From Asterias rubens (Eukaryota; Echinodermata; Asteroidea; Forcipulatida; Asteriidae), in NCBI RefSeq assembly GCF_902459465.1, contig NC_047062.1, positions 18,483,994-18,547,993 on the forward strand: a stretch of 64,000 nt of DNA. Reading direction: 5' to 3'. The notes beneath the pieces were generated by a model. That model was not told where the DNA came from and did not search any database. It was given only the letters and a program-made list of their open reading frames with translations. Shown piece by piece: positions 1 through 12,483 of this stretch. Numbering within the stretch: position 1 is the stretch's first letter; every line of letters starts with the position of its first letter. A program made the translations under genes and the position numbers.

Positions 1-2009
1 TATAAGGGAATGACCAGGGGGCATGAAGGCAATTGCCGTCGTGCTTCTGTGGATTATCAAGCCTGACAGTACAAATGGAAGCAATCCAGATATCATGGAG
101 TCAGTACTGAAACATTGTCTGATACATACATTGACTTGACTCTTGCTTTTGTTGAATCTAGCATAAAAGCACACTGAACAAAAACACTGTATCTCAACCG
201 CATTTGGGTTTTACACGTATCATGCACATCCGCAATATAACAGCAGGATGTACATACTGTACACTTGTGCAGAGTTGTGTGCAAAGGTTATTTTTCCAAG
301 AAACATTATAGTTCCACTAACACAACTGCGGCATAAAGATTTATAAAGAATTGCGAACAGTATTTCCATGTGTATTTAATTTTCAATGAAAATGTTAAAC
401 ATTTTTCTGAAAGTGTTCAGTACAAAACATACACGAACAGTTTTGCATACAAAGACAATGAACAAAACGCAGGATGCAGTTATTTAGTGTACATGCACAT
501 GGCCAATGAGCGTGAGTAAGTAATGGTGTTATCCAGACAATAATTCATTTTCAGTTTTCAATTACAATGTGTAGCTACCACTGATCATTGCTCGATTTGT
601 TCCTAGGACACCTTAACTGAAAACTTGAACAGATGTATAAAAATAGCCTTTTAAAATTGAAATCTGAATTGTCAAGGTCGAATAGGCTGAAGATTGGACC
701 TGGCACCTTAAATGATATTTGGTCCTTGGGAAAAAAAAGTAGGAATACTTAATGAGCACGAGTGCGGACTACTGGTGGCAATGAGACTTTTCAGGCTAAT
801 ACTTACAAATTTTCTCATTTTTCATAAAGATAAACAAACCAGAAATTAGACGAGGAAGTAGGAAGAAAATCATGCCTGCTTGAGACAATCTCATGTACAT
901 TCATATTTCATGTAAATAGGCCGCTGCTCATAGTGGGGTGTCTTATCAGTGTACAACATGTAAATTAGTATTTAATCTCAACACGTTTCAGATTGCTTTT
1001 AAAAAAGAAAGTGACACAGCAGCACGACCACATCTTTCATACTTTATGCAAACATAAATTTAAGCTGGATTGACGTCACACTGCCTTCATCAATCAGCAT
1101 ATATTCTAACCCTTCAGAGACATTTCAAGTCTGTATTAATCGTAATCATAATCATAACCATACAACTAGACAATATGCTCATATTGTTGATTTTTTTTAA
1201 CCTAATTTTTCCTTGTAAAAGTGTTGCATAAAATAACATGAAACAGAAACTTTAATTTTTTTATTTTTAGAAACACAGATATCATGGAAAACATTTGCAA
1301 AATGTTAGTTCAGGACATAAGCTTTAAAACTATGAGCTTTTTGGCTGAGGGGGAAGTAGATCAGATCTTGCAGCTCAATTGGGGACGCTATGGACATGAA
1401 CCAAGCCGTTTCCTGGTCGCTATGGTCTTTAAAAAGCTAATATTGATATTGTCTTTTAAACAATTCCACGTTTACCTGTTATTTCTTGTTGATGTTTGGG
1501 AGGATTACCCTATGGCCCAAATCCCGCATGTCTGAAATGTATGCATTTTGGATAGGAACTTAACCTTGTCCAGAATTTCTTCATAATGCTCTTAGTCACA
1601 CGGTTCCTAACAGGACTGGAGTTTCACCCTTGACGGGGCAATGCAATTTTTATTTCACAAAGGGCAATTTCATTGGAAAGTCTTACATGTCAGTCTATAG
1701 AAAATGTTTGGAGGGGGACCACAGCCTCTGTGTAATTCCAGAGGCCCGTCCTAATCAGGATGCAACTTAGTAATTTGAAAAAAGAAAAGGAAATGGCAAA
1801 AGCACACTGAACTTTGAACACTCCATTACAGTTTTGGTGATTGTGTTGGTGCATCCATTTTATGGACTTGAAACCTTTGCCAAAGTGCACAATAAACCCA
1901 TTGTAGCCATACAGTACATACAATCCATACTTTACAATTCCATCAAAATCCATTGTTTTGGGTCCATAAAGACCTTACACCTTAGCATATGAGCTGTTTG
2001 ACTTTAAGA
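1..2009. other. Non-coding sequence with dispersed repeat fragments
   Basis: AT-rich sequence without a convincing exon. It lies downstream of the splice donor of the minus-strand gene at 2362-4143, so it is probably intron of that gene. The first ~70 bases are a truncated copy of the dispersed repeat with core GGGCACCAAGGCAATG (see 23905-24063). Bases 1606-1755 look like a diverged member of the same family. Short reading frames such as 1690-1953 (minus) have no recognisable protein character. Confidence 0.5.
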
Positions 2010-2290
2010 CTAATAGGCCGCGTTCCCACTGGATCCACAATTGCAAAATCGGGATCCCGCAACAAGATAAGATGCAGGGGTGAAATCGCGGTGGCGCTCC
2101 CACTTGAGTGTGATCGCACATTGATCCCCCTTTTGGGAACGTTAGTGGGTTCAAAAGAACACTGTTTTGCTAGCAAACTGCGGGGTCTGATCGCCCTTTG
2201 CGTTCCTACTAGACTTTTGATCGCCTATTAATCCACAAGGGCGATCAGATCCCACTTTAATCCTATTCCCGATGAGGATCAAAAGTGCCA
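2010..2290. repeat. Probable degraded transposon fragment
   Basis: A stretch richer in G+C than its surroundings, starting with GGCCGCGTTCCCACTGG and carrying repeated GATCGC/GCGATC words on both strands. The composition differs from the flanking AT-rich DNA. I could not define ends or a target-site duplication. It may be a decayed inverted-repeat element; it is not coding on either strand as far as I can tell. Confidence 0.3.
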
Positions 2291-2361
2291 GTAAGTATTG
2301 AGGCGATTTCATTATTCAGAATTAATAGATTTCTACTGAAGATAATTTGAGAGACACTTAC

Positions 2362-4143
2362 CTTCTTAGGTTCTTCTTTGAAACACATATCATCACTAAG
2401 TTCATCATCCAGAGAATCGTGGCTGAATGAGGACAGAGTGCTAGCGTTGGATAGCTTCCTGATACTCTTAGACCGTTTGATATCATCGATAGACAAGCCG
2501 ATCTGACTTGGCTCTTTAGGGGTAAACACTGACGCATCCATACTGCCATCCCAAGAAATGTTACTAACTTCTTCATCACAGTGGTCACTCACAACGACCG
2601 ATGGAAGGCACTCAAAGCTTTGCACACTTGACATCAACGTGTCGGATCTGTTCCCAAAGTCACGCCGGCGCTCCTCGACTGTGAGGAAGGGTCTGGAGTT
2701 TACCGGCAGAGTTATTTCTGGGATATTTTTAGGGGGGTCAGGAGAGGGGGGTTGGTCAAGCGAGCTCCCAGGACTTTTAAGTCGAATCGTTAGTTTGGAT
2801 TTTTTGACCTCCTGGTTTGGCTTGTTATTGTCTCTAGACAAGGGAGCTACTGAAGGATCAAAAGCATTTGATTTGTCACTGTCTTGGAATCCTTCATCTG
2901 GGGATTGAGGACTTGGCTCCCGAAAGCTCTTAGAATCTCTTTGGTCGATACTCTCAAAGACATTGTTCGAACGAACTAAAGTTTTGGGTCTGTTGTTCAT
3001 TGGGACGGCGAGACTCAAAACTGTTTCCGGTGGCGACATTGTTCCACTTGATGGTGCTTGCCCATACTGAAGTCCAGATTCGGAAATGTTTGCAACTCCA
3101 CTATCCTGGCTTGAGGTCCGCACTGCTCTACTGCCGTCTGCGTCAGGCAAGGTTAGGTGTCCATGACTTGTTTTGTCTGAATTGTGGGTTACATCTACTA
3201 CCAGAGCAGGAGAGTTACTTCTTGGACTAAGGCAAAGGGGACTGCTGGAGTAAAATCCACTACCATACCCACTACTTGGGCTGTTTCCGGGTGATAACAA
3301 GTTTCTGGCCAAGTTAAGGCTTTGTCCCGATTCAGAGTCGGACGAATCGGTAGCAAGGAGCAGTTTTGTTGGTTTAGGACTCACTGAACGCCTAAGAAGC
3401 AGCGGGGAAACTGGCGAGTCAGGTTTCTTAATCATGGCACCTGTGGCAGACTTTGATCTGGGACGACCCTTTGGGATGTCCAAGTTAAAATCCGAGGTGC
3501 TTTTCACCGGAGCAAATTTGTTGCATAGACTTAGAATTCCTGGTGACACTGGTCGGACAGTCACTGGGCACGCCGGATCTGATGAAAGACTTCTGTTGGG
3601 TGAAGGTTGTTTGTAGCTATTCAGCAGATGCCTACTATCCACAGAAGGAGATCGATCTCTTTGCTGCCGAGTTCTTATCCAACTAGGTTTGGAACTGGAT
3701 TCTGGTTTGTCGGATAAAGGAAGCGTCACGCGTCCGTGCGACTGGAAATTGACCCCAGGTGGTATTGTTCGGACACTGACAGTCTGTGGAGAAACAGGGC
3801 GCCCTATGAGATTTCTATTTGATGGAGAGTTTGCAGACATCTTGGGTTGATCACTTAGAGGGGTCTGGTTTAATTTGTCTCTCTCTGCCTTTTTGTATGC
3901 GCAGACTGGTTGGAAAGCCGAAGGACAAGAAACTGCTTGTCGCACATCTTCATTGAAACAAAAGAATTCCCTGCCATGGCCGACTTTGCTCCCTTCGGGG
4001 ATATCCACTGGTGATGACTTTAGACTAGGTGTTGGATGACTGAATGGGTGGCCAGTGCCCACTTGCATAGAGTTATACTGTGAATTCATTACAGAAGACA
4101 CAGGGCAAGTATAAAGTGGCATTAAGATCAAATCCCAAGGCAC
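2362..4143 (-). CDS. Ser/Pro-rich disordered protein of unknown identity (single large exon, partial gene)
   Basis: One open exon of up to 594 codons ends in frame at a strong donor (AAG|GTAAGT, intron starting at 2361 on the minus strand), so the gene continues to the left beyond the window. The 5' limit is uncertain. Candidate starts are at 4143 and 4089, and a pyrimidine-rich tract ending in CAG near 4080 could instead be a splice acceptor. The protein is rich in Ser, Pro and Asn, with many S-P dipeptides (RRSVSPKP, SPRSNSPA, REPSPQSPDEGFQDSD) and basophilic-kinase/14-3-3-like sites (RSKSIRKLSNAS) near the exon end. No folded domain, membrane segment or signal peptide is visible. Composition suggests an intrinsically disordered phosphoprotein, perhaps cytoskeletal or scaffold. 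I do not recognise the family. Uninterrupted length and regular codon use make a real exon very likely. Confidence 0.75.
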
Positions 4144-4930
4144 ACAGACTCACTGACGGGAAATTCAGGCACATGGGAATGTTCAAAAGCTACAAAAGGC
4201 TGATGTCGAAGTCGTCCATCCTTCCCAAATGATCAGCTTAAATAGAATCAAGGTCTGTACACACCACTCTTTCTGAATCTCTGACCTCCTTCAAGAATAC
4301 CACTAAATTGACCGAGGGCAAATCCAGAAGCACAACAAAAAATATGTCATTCAAAGCAGGCGCTTTTCTAATAACACACACGGGGTTGATAAAACTCACC
4401 CGGCAAGCAGATGAAAAAAACACAGGATTCAATTTCAGTGTCAACAGCACACTTTCAAGTCCGATAATCGCTGTCAGCCCAGTCTGCACCATGCAATGAG
4501 TTTCTTGTGGCGCCGTGGCAAATATTCATATTTACTGTTCAGATGATTTGATTATAATTCCGAGAATCATCAAAGTGTCAGTCTTCTGACTATCAAACCA
4601 TAGACACACCTGCCAGTATTTCACAGCTCTCCCGTTACTCTACAGTTATATGATATGTGAATCATCCCGAGTGTCCATTGAATGTCAGTTGATGAATCCA
4701 CTCAACAGTTAACGCTAATCCCTCAACAAAAAGCCAGGATTAATCCTCTTTACATACAAGATAGGGGCGCATTTGTCCTTGATGAACGGCAATCGAAAAG
4801 GTTGTAATTCCATCAATGGATTAAGAGAAAGGAGGCATTCTGTTCTGTGTGGCGTAAACCGTAATAATTGCGATGCGGGTGACTGTTAACAACTGGGGAG
4901 GGAAATACCAGCAAGTACTAAAGGGGGTTC
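4144..4930. other. Upstream flank of the Ser/Pro-rich gene
   Basis: Sequence 5' of the large minus-strand exon. It may hold 5'UTR or an upstream intron, but I could not identify a coding first exon or a promoter motif. Reading frames at 4238-4492 (minus) and 4308-4499 (plus) overlap each other and do not resemble proteins. Confidence 0.3.
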
Positions 4931-7900
4931 ACGAGATCTGCAAAAAAAAAAAAATCAAATGTTACAAGAAAATCTTCATTCACAAAAAAAAAACAGAACT
5001 GAAAAACCTAGTAAACCAGGTGGAAAACAATGTGGCATTGGATCTATAAAAAAAATGGTAAGAAAAGTGTATAAAACCTCAAAAACTTTACTGACAAATA
5101 AGACATTTCCAAACAAACGGCGTGTATAAAGGATTGCTCAATTTAAAATGTTAATCACTTACAACAAAGCTACAAGTTGGAAACCAGAAACTATGTGAAA
5201 CAAAATGAAATTAATAGTACAGGCAACACATGAAGTACATTATACACTCACGCCTAACAATTTGTTGAGTAAATATGTAGTATATATCTGCTGGTACTAC
5301 AAATAATTGGTTGTAATCTGCATAATAAATTTAGTTGTTGTTTAGTGCATTTGGAGTCAGTCTGTCAATACATCCTACAATGTACCTTGAACATCAGATG
5401 TTCCACATGTCCATTAGACCAAGTAAAATAAATACCAGTTGATCGTCCCGGTGTTTTAAAAAAAAAGAGGAGGATGAGATCCTTTTCTTTCAAATGTGTC
5501 TACCAAGCATTTGATTTTGAATTAGCAACCATTCTTCAGTTTGATGTCAACACTTACTTTACATAGTTACAAGTTCTTTAAATGAGAAATACACAGAACA
5601 TTTGTCCTTTTGAAAAAGAAATGTAAAATAAAACTTAGTGTAAAAAAAAAAAACGCTGCCTCAACAAAGGTGATTGCCTCCATGCCTCTGGTCATTGCCT
5701 TGGTACCCTTGAAATGCTTCAGTAGAAACTTAAAATTTCCTCATAGGGTGCCCTTTTATCAAGGAGAAAATGCCTTGGTGCACTTGCACTTTCAAATAAC
5801 GAAGCATCTGCCTGGATTTGCATTTTTTTTTAAAAGCCCTTAACATTGGCCCGCTGGCCAAATGCCAGTTAAATGCACTTCAACAATTTGTAGCTACTTT
5901 TTATACCAACTTTTATATTTACTGATTTAACTTTAAATAGGGCCCATAGGGTTTCAAGCAGGAGATTTCGAATCCTTACACTATTTAACATAAAAAAATG
6001 CATAAATAAAATGCAAACACACAAGTCAATAAATCATGTTTAAAAATTAATCTGAATCCAGAGGTCAGCATTTACGAGAGCAACCCTGGAACTGCCATGA
6101 GGTTGTAGTAAACAAAACTCCAGTTTCATAAGTCATACAAAATAAAATAGAAAAAGTCCTTGCATTTATTTTACCATAGTGACAAGTGACAACCATTTTG
6201 ATGTTGCACTATATAATAGTGTAATATAATGCGTCATGTTGCACTGCAGTGTAATGTTTTTGTGTACACAAGAGTACAAGCAGCCTGTTTGTAATAAATA
6301 TACTATAAATGGCATGGACTGGAAACAACAAATTCATAAACAGCTTTTCAATTCAGAACTTAGTGGGGATTGACTACACATCAATCAGATTATTGTAGAC
6401 TTTGTCCACCAACAAATGCCTGACAACCATATCTGAGTGCCAAACACTAGTAAGGGTCACGCTCAGCATGCTGGGTCTGTGAATTGAATCATGATATAAT
6501 AAATTAACTATCATTCATCTAACAAGACCTCTATAGTACTCTTCAGCATACTGGACAAGTGCAAATTCAATTAGTAGAATTTAGTACGTGGCTTTCTGGA
6601 TGGTTTCTAGGTTAAACATAAAGTATTATAAAGATTTGGGAAAACAGCTTGTTTCTGTGTGGGGTCAATTTTATATTTTAGATGAATGCGTTTTTAGCAA
6701 CATCAAATTTTCCAGGTACCAACTGTATCAAACACAACCATTATAAATGTGACTTAAACTGTCCCCTGACCTCCCGAAGATGAATTGAAGACAATGTCAA
6801 CGAAATGTTGAGAATAACCTTAGGACCAATTAGAGTCAATGGTGCTATTTTACTGTCATGTGGAGTCTTACAGTGAACCCAAGAGACACAACAACAGTTT
6901 GACTTGTGCCATGCATGTGGCGATGTTTAAAACTACAAACGCATCTGAAATGAGCAAATGGTTTGTGGCTGCTGGTAATGCGAGAAACGTATTTGTTGTG
7001 AACTAGTGTCACTAAAAAAATTGCCCACTTTTAAGGCCAAAGGGCCCCTCAAGGTGCATGTTTTGAAACATTAGCCATACCTTGATGTTGATTTGATTCT
7101 GTCTGACTGAGAACTGATTAAAACTGATACTTTACCAGGCCTGAAATGTTATCATCATTTTGAATAAGGGCACTTCTTTTAGAAGCCTAAATGGGAAACA
7201 TCTGAAGGGGCACCAAGGCCATGACCAGGGACCTGGAGGCCATGGGCTCCTCTTAATTCCAGGCCTGCATGTAGGAATACCACCGTGATCAGAGTCCAAC
7301 ATTTTGGGAGTTGAGTTGCAATACAGTGTTGGATTTTGAAGTGAAGAAGGATTCTAGCAACGACTTACTCAAGGTCCATTTATCACCAGGGTTCGGATTC
7401 CAAGGTAATCGCCATTTTAATCACAGGTCTTGAACTGCTCTGCACTTTCACTGGACCAGAAATATCGTTTACAATCTACATAAATAATTCCTTTCCTTCT
7501 TCAGGCCTGTGCTTTTTTATCTTTAAAAATGTGTGTTTTGAAAAATACTGGAATGCAGCGCTTGTTTGGTTATAGGGTTACTGGATGGATGCTAAAATTA
7601 CTGGACTTTGGCCGGCAGAGGACCAGTGGGTATTTTGTATACTAGCCCTCCATGGTGTTTTAAGTACCATTTCAATAACTACTGTGTTTGAGCATGGTTC
7701 GAGCCTTTAAAAAACACTCTGCTGGAATAGGAACATGTCAAACCACTTCCATTTTGTTTCGAGTAGTTCTTAACAGGTAATGGCAACTGTTTCTGGTCTA
7801 CAGATATTTCCATAATAAATGTGCCACCAGTTTATGGTCTATTCAACTTGGTTCCCCCATCCAAGTGTTTAAAAAGCATGAAACCAATCTTTTTATTTAG

Positions 7901-9990
7901 GACACTCACTATGCAGGGGTGTACAACAAAGAGCCATTCCAACAGCTCTCACTTTGAAAATCCCCGCCTAATGTGTGTTTTCCTCCATCCTACAATCTAT
8001 TATGGTAGCCTGTTTCAAGAGGAATTTATTGAGGCAATTTTTTTTGCCATGATAAATTGGCGTTACATATAGCAGAGTCATTGTAGGTGCAACTAGAGAT
8101 TTCTGCAAAAAGCTGCTACCATGAATGCTGGTTTAATGAACTGCGATATAGTAACTGCTTTTCTATTTCATCAATCGCATGACATGAAATTGCTACACAC
8201 ATTAAGTAAATGTTTTTAGGAGCTTGTAAATTCAAACAAAAAAGAACGAAGGGACACTGATTAGTGATTAATGGCAAACAAAATTACCCATCAACAAAAA
8301 TAAGTTTCCGTTTCTGCTGGGGTTATTAAATATTACAATTTTCACGACTATTAATGAACACACATGAGCCATGCCTGACTGCAGTTCACAACCATGAGTC
8401 ACGACTTCATAACAACAACAAAATACCCAACATGTCGAAAGCTCGGAATTTGGCACAAAGCGGAAACCTTTTATCTTCCCAATTTAATATTACTCATTGT
8501 TGGGAGAATAATTATAGCGGAGGAGCTCTGACCACTGAATTTATCTTAATGAACCGAAGGTAACCATAATTGACGGGAAAGATGATTTTAGAAACAAAAT
8601 TGTCCCAGAGGGGTCCTGAAAAAATGTAAATGTTAGGGCATCTTTTTTATTATTATGGAGGACACTGCATGAAGACATCTATCTTTAAGTGGAGGGGGGA
8701 GTGTTTTTATCTTAAAAACAATATATACTTCTTGTTTTTTTCCAGTCCATAATGTTTAATGGTCCCAGTGAACCAACTGGAAATCTTTTGTCAGATTTAG
8801 GGTCTCCTTAGCGATACAATTACAAACCCAAATACCTTTTTTTTTCTTTGCGAGTATTTGGGGATTTTAAATTTTTCTAAACCTACTTTTATGACATGAT
8901 GGTGTCATTTATATCAGCTGTCGTTAGCTGAATCAGTTGCACTAAAAACTCCTTGTATTCTTAACATTGACAGAATGACAGCTTTAAAAAAACTAATTTA
9001 TGGACTTCACAAGCACCAAGTTCTAAGACGGAGGATAAATGAATTCTCGGAATCATATTTCAAGTTAATTTAATTCAAAGCTGCATAGTATTATGCATAC
9101 ACATGGTATGAATGAAACAATCAATGGAATGTGCATCTTAATCAGTTTATCAGAGTTCTCTACAGTATTTTTAATGGAGTGCAAATCTTTGTGTATAATC
9201 TCTAGAGATAAGAGTTTTTGATAATGTATATTATTACCCCTCTCTATCTAGTAAATTAACTTGCACTATTCTCACACAGAATTTATTAAAACGTTATCAG
9301 ATAGGCAACATATTCAAATAAAGGTCTGAACATTCAAGAGGAATGAAGAGTAAAAACATCCTTGGAGCCCTCTATGTGTATCCGTGGAGGTGTATCTAAG
9401 ACAAAATAAAAATGAATATTTTTGTACACAGTACTAACACTGACAATACAACTTTTGATAGTAAAATATAAATCGTTCCAAAGAACTCCCTACTCTTTGG
9501 GTACAACGAGAAAACAAACTATAACGGTTGGAGTCAGCACTACATGTATACAGTGTACACCATGTATACCACTGACTTTGAAGGGAAACCGTGTCATATT
9601 TAATACTTCCTCTACGTATACAATGTATCATGTATGCAGAGAACAATTTCCTTTGTATAGCAGCATAGCAAAATGCTACACAAAATGTAAACTGATACTA
9701 AAAAATCATAATTTCGTCTGACAGAGTGCCATATGGTCATAGTTGCATATAATCGTTATGGATGATAACATGTTTTTATGACCTTTTGACAACAAAATAT
9801 TTTAATTTGTTTCGGCCATTCTAGGCTGCATTCATTGAAATGTTTTTACAAAAAAACACATTAAAAATTATAATTAATTTACAAAAATTCAAAATCAAGA
9901 AATTATATAAAAACATATACTTTGAAAACCACTCTTAAAAATAGCTAAGCACCTTTTACCACTAAGTGTAGGAGCTCCAAAGTTAGTTTC
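4931..9990. other. 5 kb gene-poor region with repeat fragments
   Basis: AT-rich, with poly-A runs and no supportable exon. An antisense copy of the GGGCACCAAGG dispersed repeat lies at about 5656-5800, and a diverged sense copy ending in AATTCCAGGCCTG at about 7165-7270. At 6775-6825 a short segment (GAAGATGAATTGAAGACAAT followed by CAACGAAATGTTGAG) resembles the motif repeated at 18133-18450. The open frames at 7821-8072 and 9422-9721 are short and unlike any protein I know. Confidence 0.4.
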
Positions 9991-9991
9991 G

Positions 9992-10035
9992 ATATCGTAA
10001 CCCTCCTCCAACTGCCGGGAGGAGGGTTACGATAT
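9992..10035. repeat. Perfect 18-bp hairpin
   Basis: Arms ATATCGTAACCCTCCTCC (9992-10009) and its exact reverse complement (10018-10035) are separated by 8 bases. A related but imperfect hairpin with the same AACCCTCC stem occurs at 15073-15113. Both lie shortly upstream of a copy of the GGCGCCACCAC MITE. Function unknown. Confidence 0.8.
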
Positions 10036-10091
10036 ATCACAACAACTAGTCCAAAGTATGCTGTAGGCAATTTCATGAGTTGAAACACATA

Positions 10092-10223
10092 CCGGAAAAG
10101 TTTCTGTATGGCGCCACCACTTTTTCATTCGATATGTGAAACAATACATGTAGTATCTAATTTACCTCAATGAGATATCCCTTTTTGTAAAAATGAGTGG
10201 TGGCGCCATACAAAAAGTCATCC
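10092..10223. mobile_element. MITE, GGCGCCACCAC family, copy 1
   Basis: About 130 bp with terminal inverted repeats containing TATGGCGCCACCACT at the left and the reverse complement at the right. The interior holds TTTACCTCAATGAGATATCC, which is shared with the copies at 11288-11418 and 62861-62964. There is no coding capacity. It is a non-autonomous inverted-repeat element; its superfamily cannot be assigned from the sequence. Confidence 0.8.
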
Positions 10224-10230
10224 CACATCA

Positions 10231-10496
10231 TAGAGTTATTATAAGAACTAGAGGGCGCATGAGTGATGCTTCGTGCACAAACGCCACGGGACCGCAAGAT
10301 GACAAGCGCGTCATTCTGCACGCGCGTTGAATATGAAATACGCGTCTTACATGTAGGTTTTTTTATTGAACGCTCACGCAAAAATGGCCGCGCAAACACA
10401 CGCTGTGAGATGCCAGTTTTGTCAACTTAGAAAATGGCCGCCTGCCGAAGCGCGTATATAGGCCAGTGCGCCCTCTAGTTCTTATATATAACTCTA
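10231..10496. mobile_element. MITE with ~28-bp TAGAGTTAT termini
   Basis: A 266 bp element. The left end reads TAGAGTTATTATAAGAACTA then GAGGGCGC; the right end is its near-exact reverse complement (GCGCCCTCTAG ... ATAACTCTA). The interior is CpG-rich (GCGCGTCATT, CACGCGCG), unlike the surrounding DNA, and contains two AAAATGGCCGC words. No coding frame of note. It lies 7 bp from the preceding MITE. Confidence 0.8.
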
Positions 10497-10554
10497 TTCT
10501 ACATACATATCACTGTATTGTGTGCTTGTCCTGAGTAGATGATTTGCTCCTCAA

Positions 10555-10602
10555 AATAGCATTCAGAATGGCACAAAATAGCATTCAGAATGGCACAAAA
10601 CA
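10555..10602 (+). repeat. Short tandem duplication (~22 bp x 2)
   Basis: The word AGCATTCAGAATGGCACAAA occurs twice in succession. Confidence 0.7.
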
Positions 10603-10674
10603 TGCTCAGTTCAAATATATTGAGAAATATTCAAAAGTGCTGGGTGAAATCTACTTCTAAAACTATGAGTGGCT

Positions 10675-10728
10675 GAGGTTCATTCCGCTATCATCTTGTG
10701 GAGATGATATCATAGCGGAATGAACCTC
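10675..10728. repeat. Hairpin, 22-bp arms
   Basis: GAGGTTCATTCCGCTATCAT starts the left arm and the right arm ends with ATAGCGGAATGAACCTC. The arms pair with one 5-base bulge and a ~5-base loop. Pairing resumes further out (ACTATGA at 10662 with TCATAGT at 10737-10743). It could be a tiny foldback transposon; precursor microRNA structure cannot be excluded from sequence alone. Confidence 0.7.
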
Positions 10729-11287
10729 ATAATAAGTCATAGTTCTACTTTTTACCGAGTAGATTAAAATCTGACTCTGTCGACCGAGCTGACATCCAAT
10801 ATGTATACATCATATCATGACATAATAAGTTATCACACAAGCGCGAGTGGAATACAGAAAAATATAGCCCGTCTACTGCATCCTATATCCAACGAGGCCA
10901 AAGGAAATATTGAGAGTAGAAACAATAAGACCCCATGTTGAAATTGAACAAACTTTTAGTATACAACACTGGGACCATGACTTCAGGGGGAAGTTCAGGG
11001 GGAAGTTCAGGGCGCAGACACACTGACCATGACAAATAACTTGAGTTGACAAACATGAACAAGTATACTGAACTGAACCACTGACCATGCTGACTGACCC
11101 TGATGATGAGTGTACCCTTTTCGTGTTTGAACAATAATTCGACCACTGGCACTGGATAATAATGTAGTACACTCACTAGGTAGTTACCATAAATCATAAA
11201 TGCCACTGGACCACTCTCTGGAATACTCACCAATCTTATCAACGTGCCCTGTACAGTACTGTATGTTACTATGTAGTAAAAAATATG

Positions 11288-11418
11288 GATAACTTTCCGT
11301 ATGGCGCCACCACTTATTCACACATTTTTACAAAAAGGGATATCTCATTGAGGTAAATTAGATACTATATTATTTCATATCGAATGAAAAAGTGGTGGCG
11401 CCATACGAAAACTTTTCC
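11288..11418. mobile_element. MITE, GGCGCCACCAC family, copy 2
   Basis: 131 bp, bounded by GGATAACTTTCCGTATGGCG at the left and the near reverse complement CGCCATACGAAAACTTTTCC at the right. The interior (GGGATATCTCATTGAGGTAA) is in the opposite orientation to copy 1. Probably full length. Non-coding. Confidence 0.85.
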
Positions 11419-12134
11419 AAAAATATTTCACACCACCCGTATCATCCGTATGCCCGTATTAACTCTGCCCTGTCCTGAAAAGTGTAAAATCGCTGCTGTT
11501 TCGGGCTGAATCATTTACGCGCTGTGTCATCCTAAACTACTCCAAAGTTACTTATTTCACACTCACCAAATGATTTCCAACCAACTTCTCACAGCTTTCG
11601 TGACTCAATCTACAGCTTCCGGTATAAGTCGAAACAACACAACAATAGTAATAGTACATCACATATAGGCCCTGCTCACGTCCTCCTCCACCCTTCGTTC
11701 TAAGCTTCGTGAACAACAACTAGGCGCATGGGCATGTACACATATCATGTACAATGTACACGTTATAATACGCGCACACTACAACCACCGACTGATGTCT
11801 CGTCAAATTCAACAATGGCTTTTTAAATGTAACGCTTGAGGACGCTCTACCTGTTCCGTCGTGAATGATGAGGTGTTTTTTTAACGCAACCACCGCTGGT
11901 TTTTCTGCACTTTAGAAATACCATTCTCAAAAAATGTTCCCCATTTTTTTGTTTTGAGGATTCTCTTTTTTCAATCTATTTAGAAGACATACTTTCCCCA
12001 TTAAATAGCACAACGACAGTGGCACTTTTGGAAAAACAGCAACCGGTATGGATATTGTAGAATCCACCCATCCAAGGAGTCCCTCCTTTCTTACACTTTC
12101 CTCGAGAACTAACTTGTGAAGTTGAAAAAAAGTA
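11419..12134. other. No feature seen
   Basis: Mixed-composition intergenic DNA between a MITE and a truncated MITE. No exon, RNA gene or clear repeat was identified. The short reading frames on the minus strand near 11927-12280 run across the neighbouring repeat and are not proteins. Confidence 0.3.
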
Positions 12135-12412
12135 AAACAAAGTGAGAAACGACTTCCTCTGAAGTAACATAGTTTTCGAGAAAGAAATAATTGTCCACTA
12201 AAAAATATTTGAATTTTATTTCGATACCACAGAGTGACATTTTGATGTCCCGGTGAATTAAAGCATCTGAAAGCACACAATTTCGAGTAACAAGGGTATT
12301 TTTTCTTCCATTATAATCTCGCAACTTTGACGACCAATTGAGCTCAAATTTGCACCTTTTTGTTTTGTGCATAGTTATGAGAAACAGCAAAAGATTATAG
12401 TGTCCAGTGTCT
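12135..12412 (-). mobile_element. Truncated MITE, TTAA/GGCAGTGG family
   Basis: The right portion of the family described at 51011-51388. Shared diagnostic words are GTGAGAAACGACTTCCTCTG, CGAGAAAGAA, and TATAGTGTCCAGTGTCT followed by TTAA at 12413-12416. The other half is missing or too diverged to align by eye. Confidence 0.7.
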
Positions 12413-12483
12413 TTAACAACAAGTGTCTTTATATGAATGTCGCCCTTACCGAGGCCACAAAGTGACCCAGGGTCGCATGCAAT

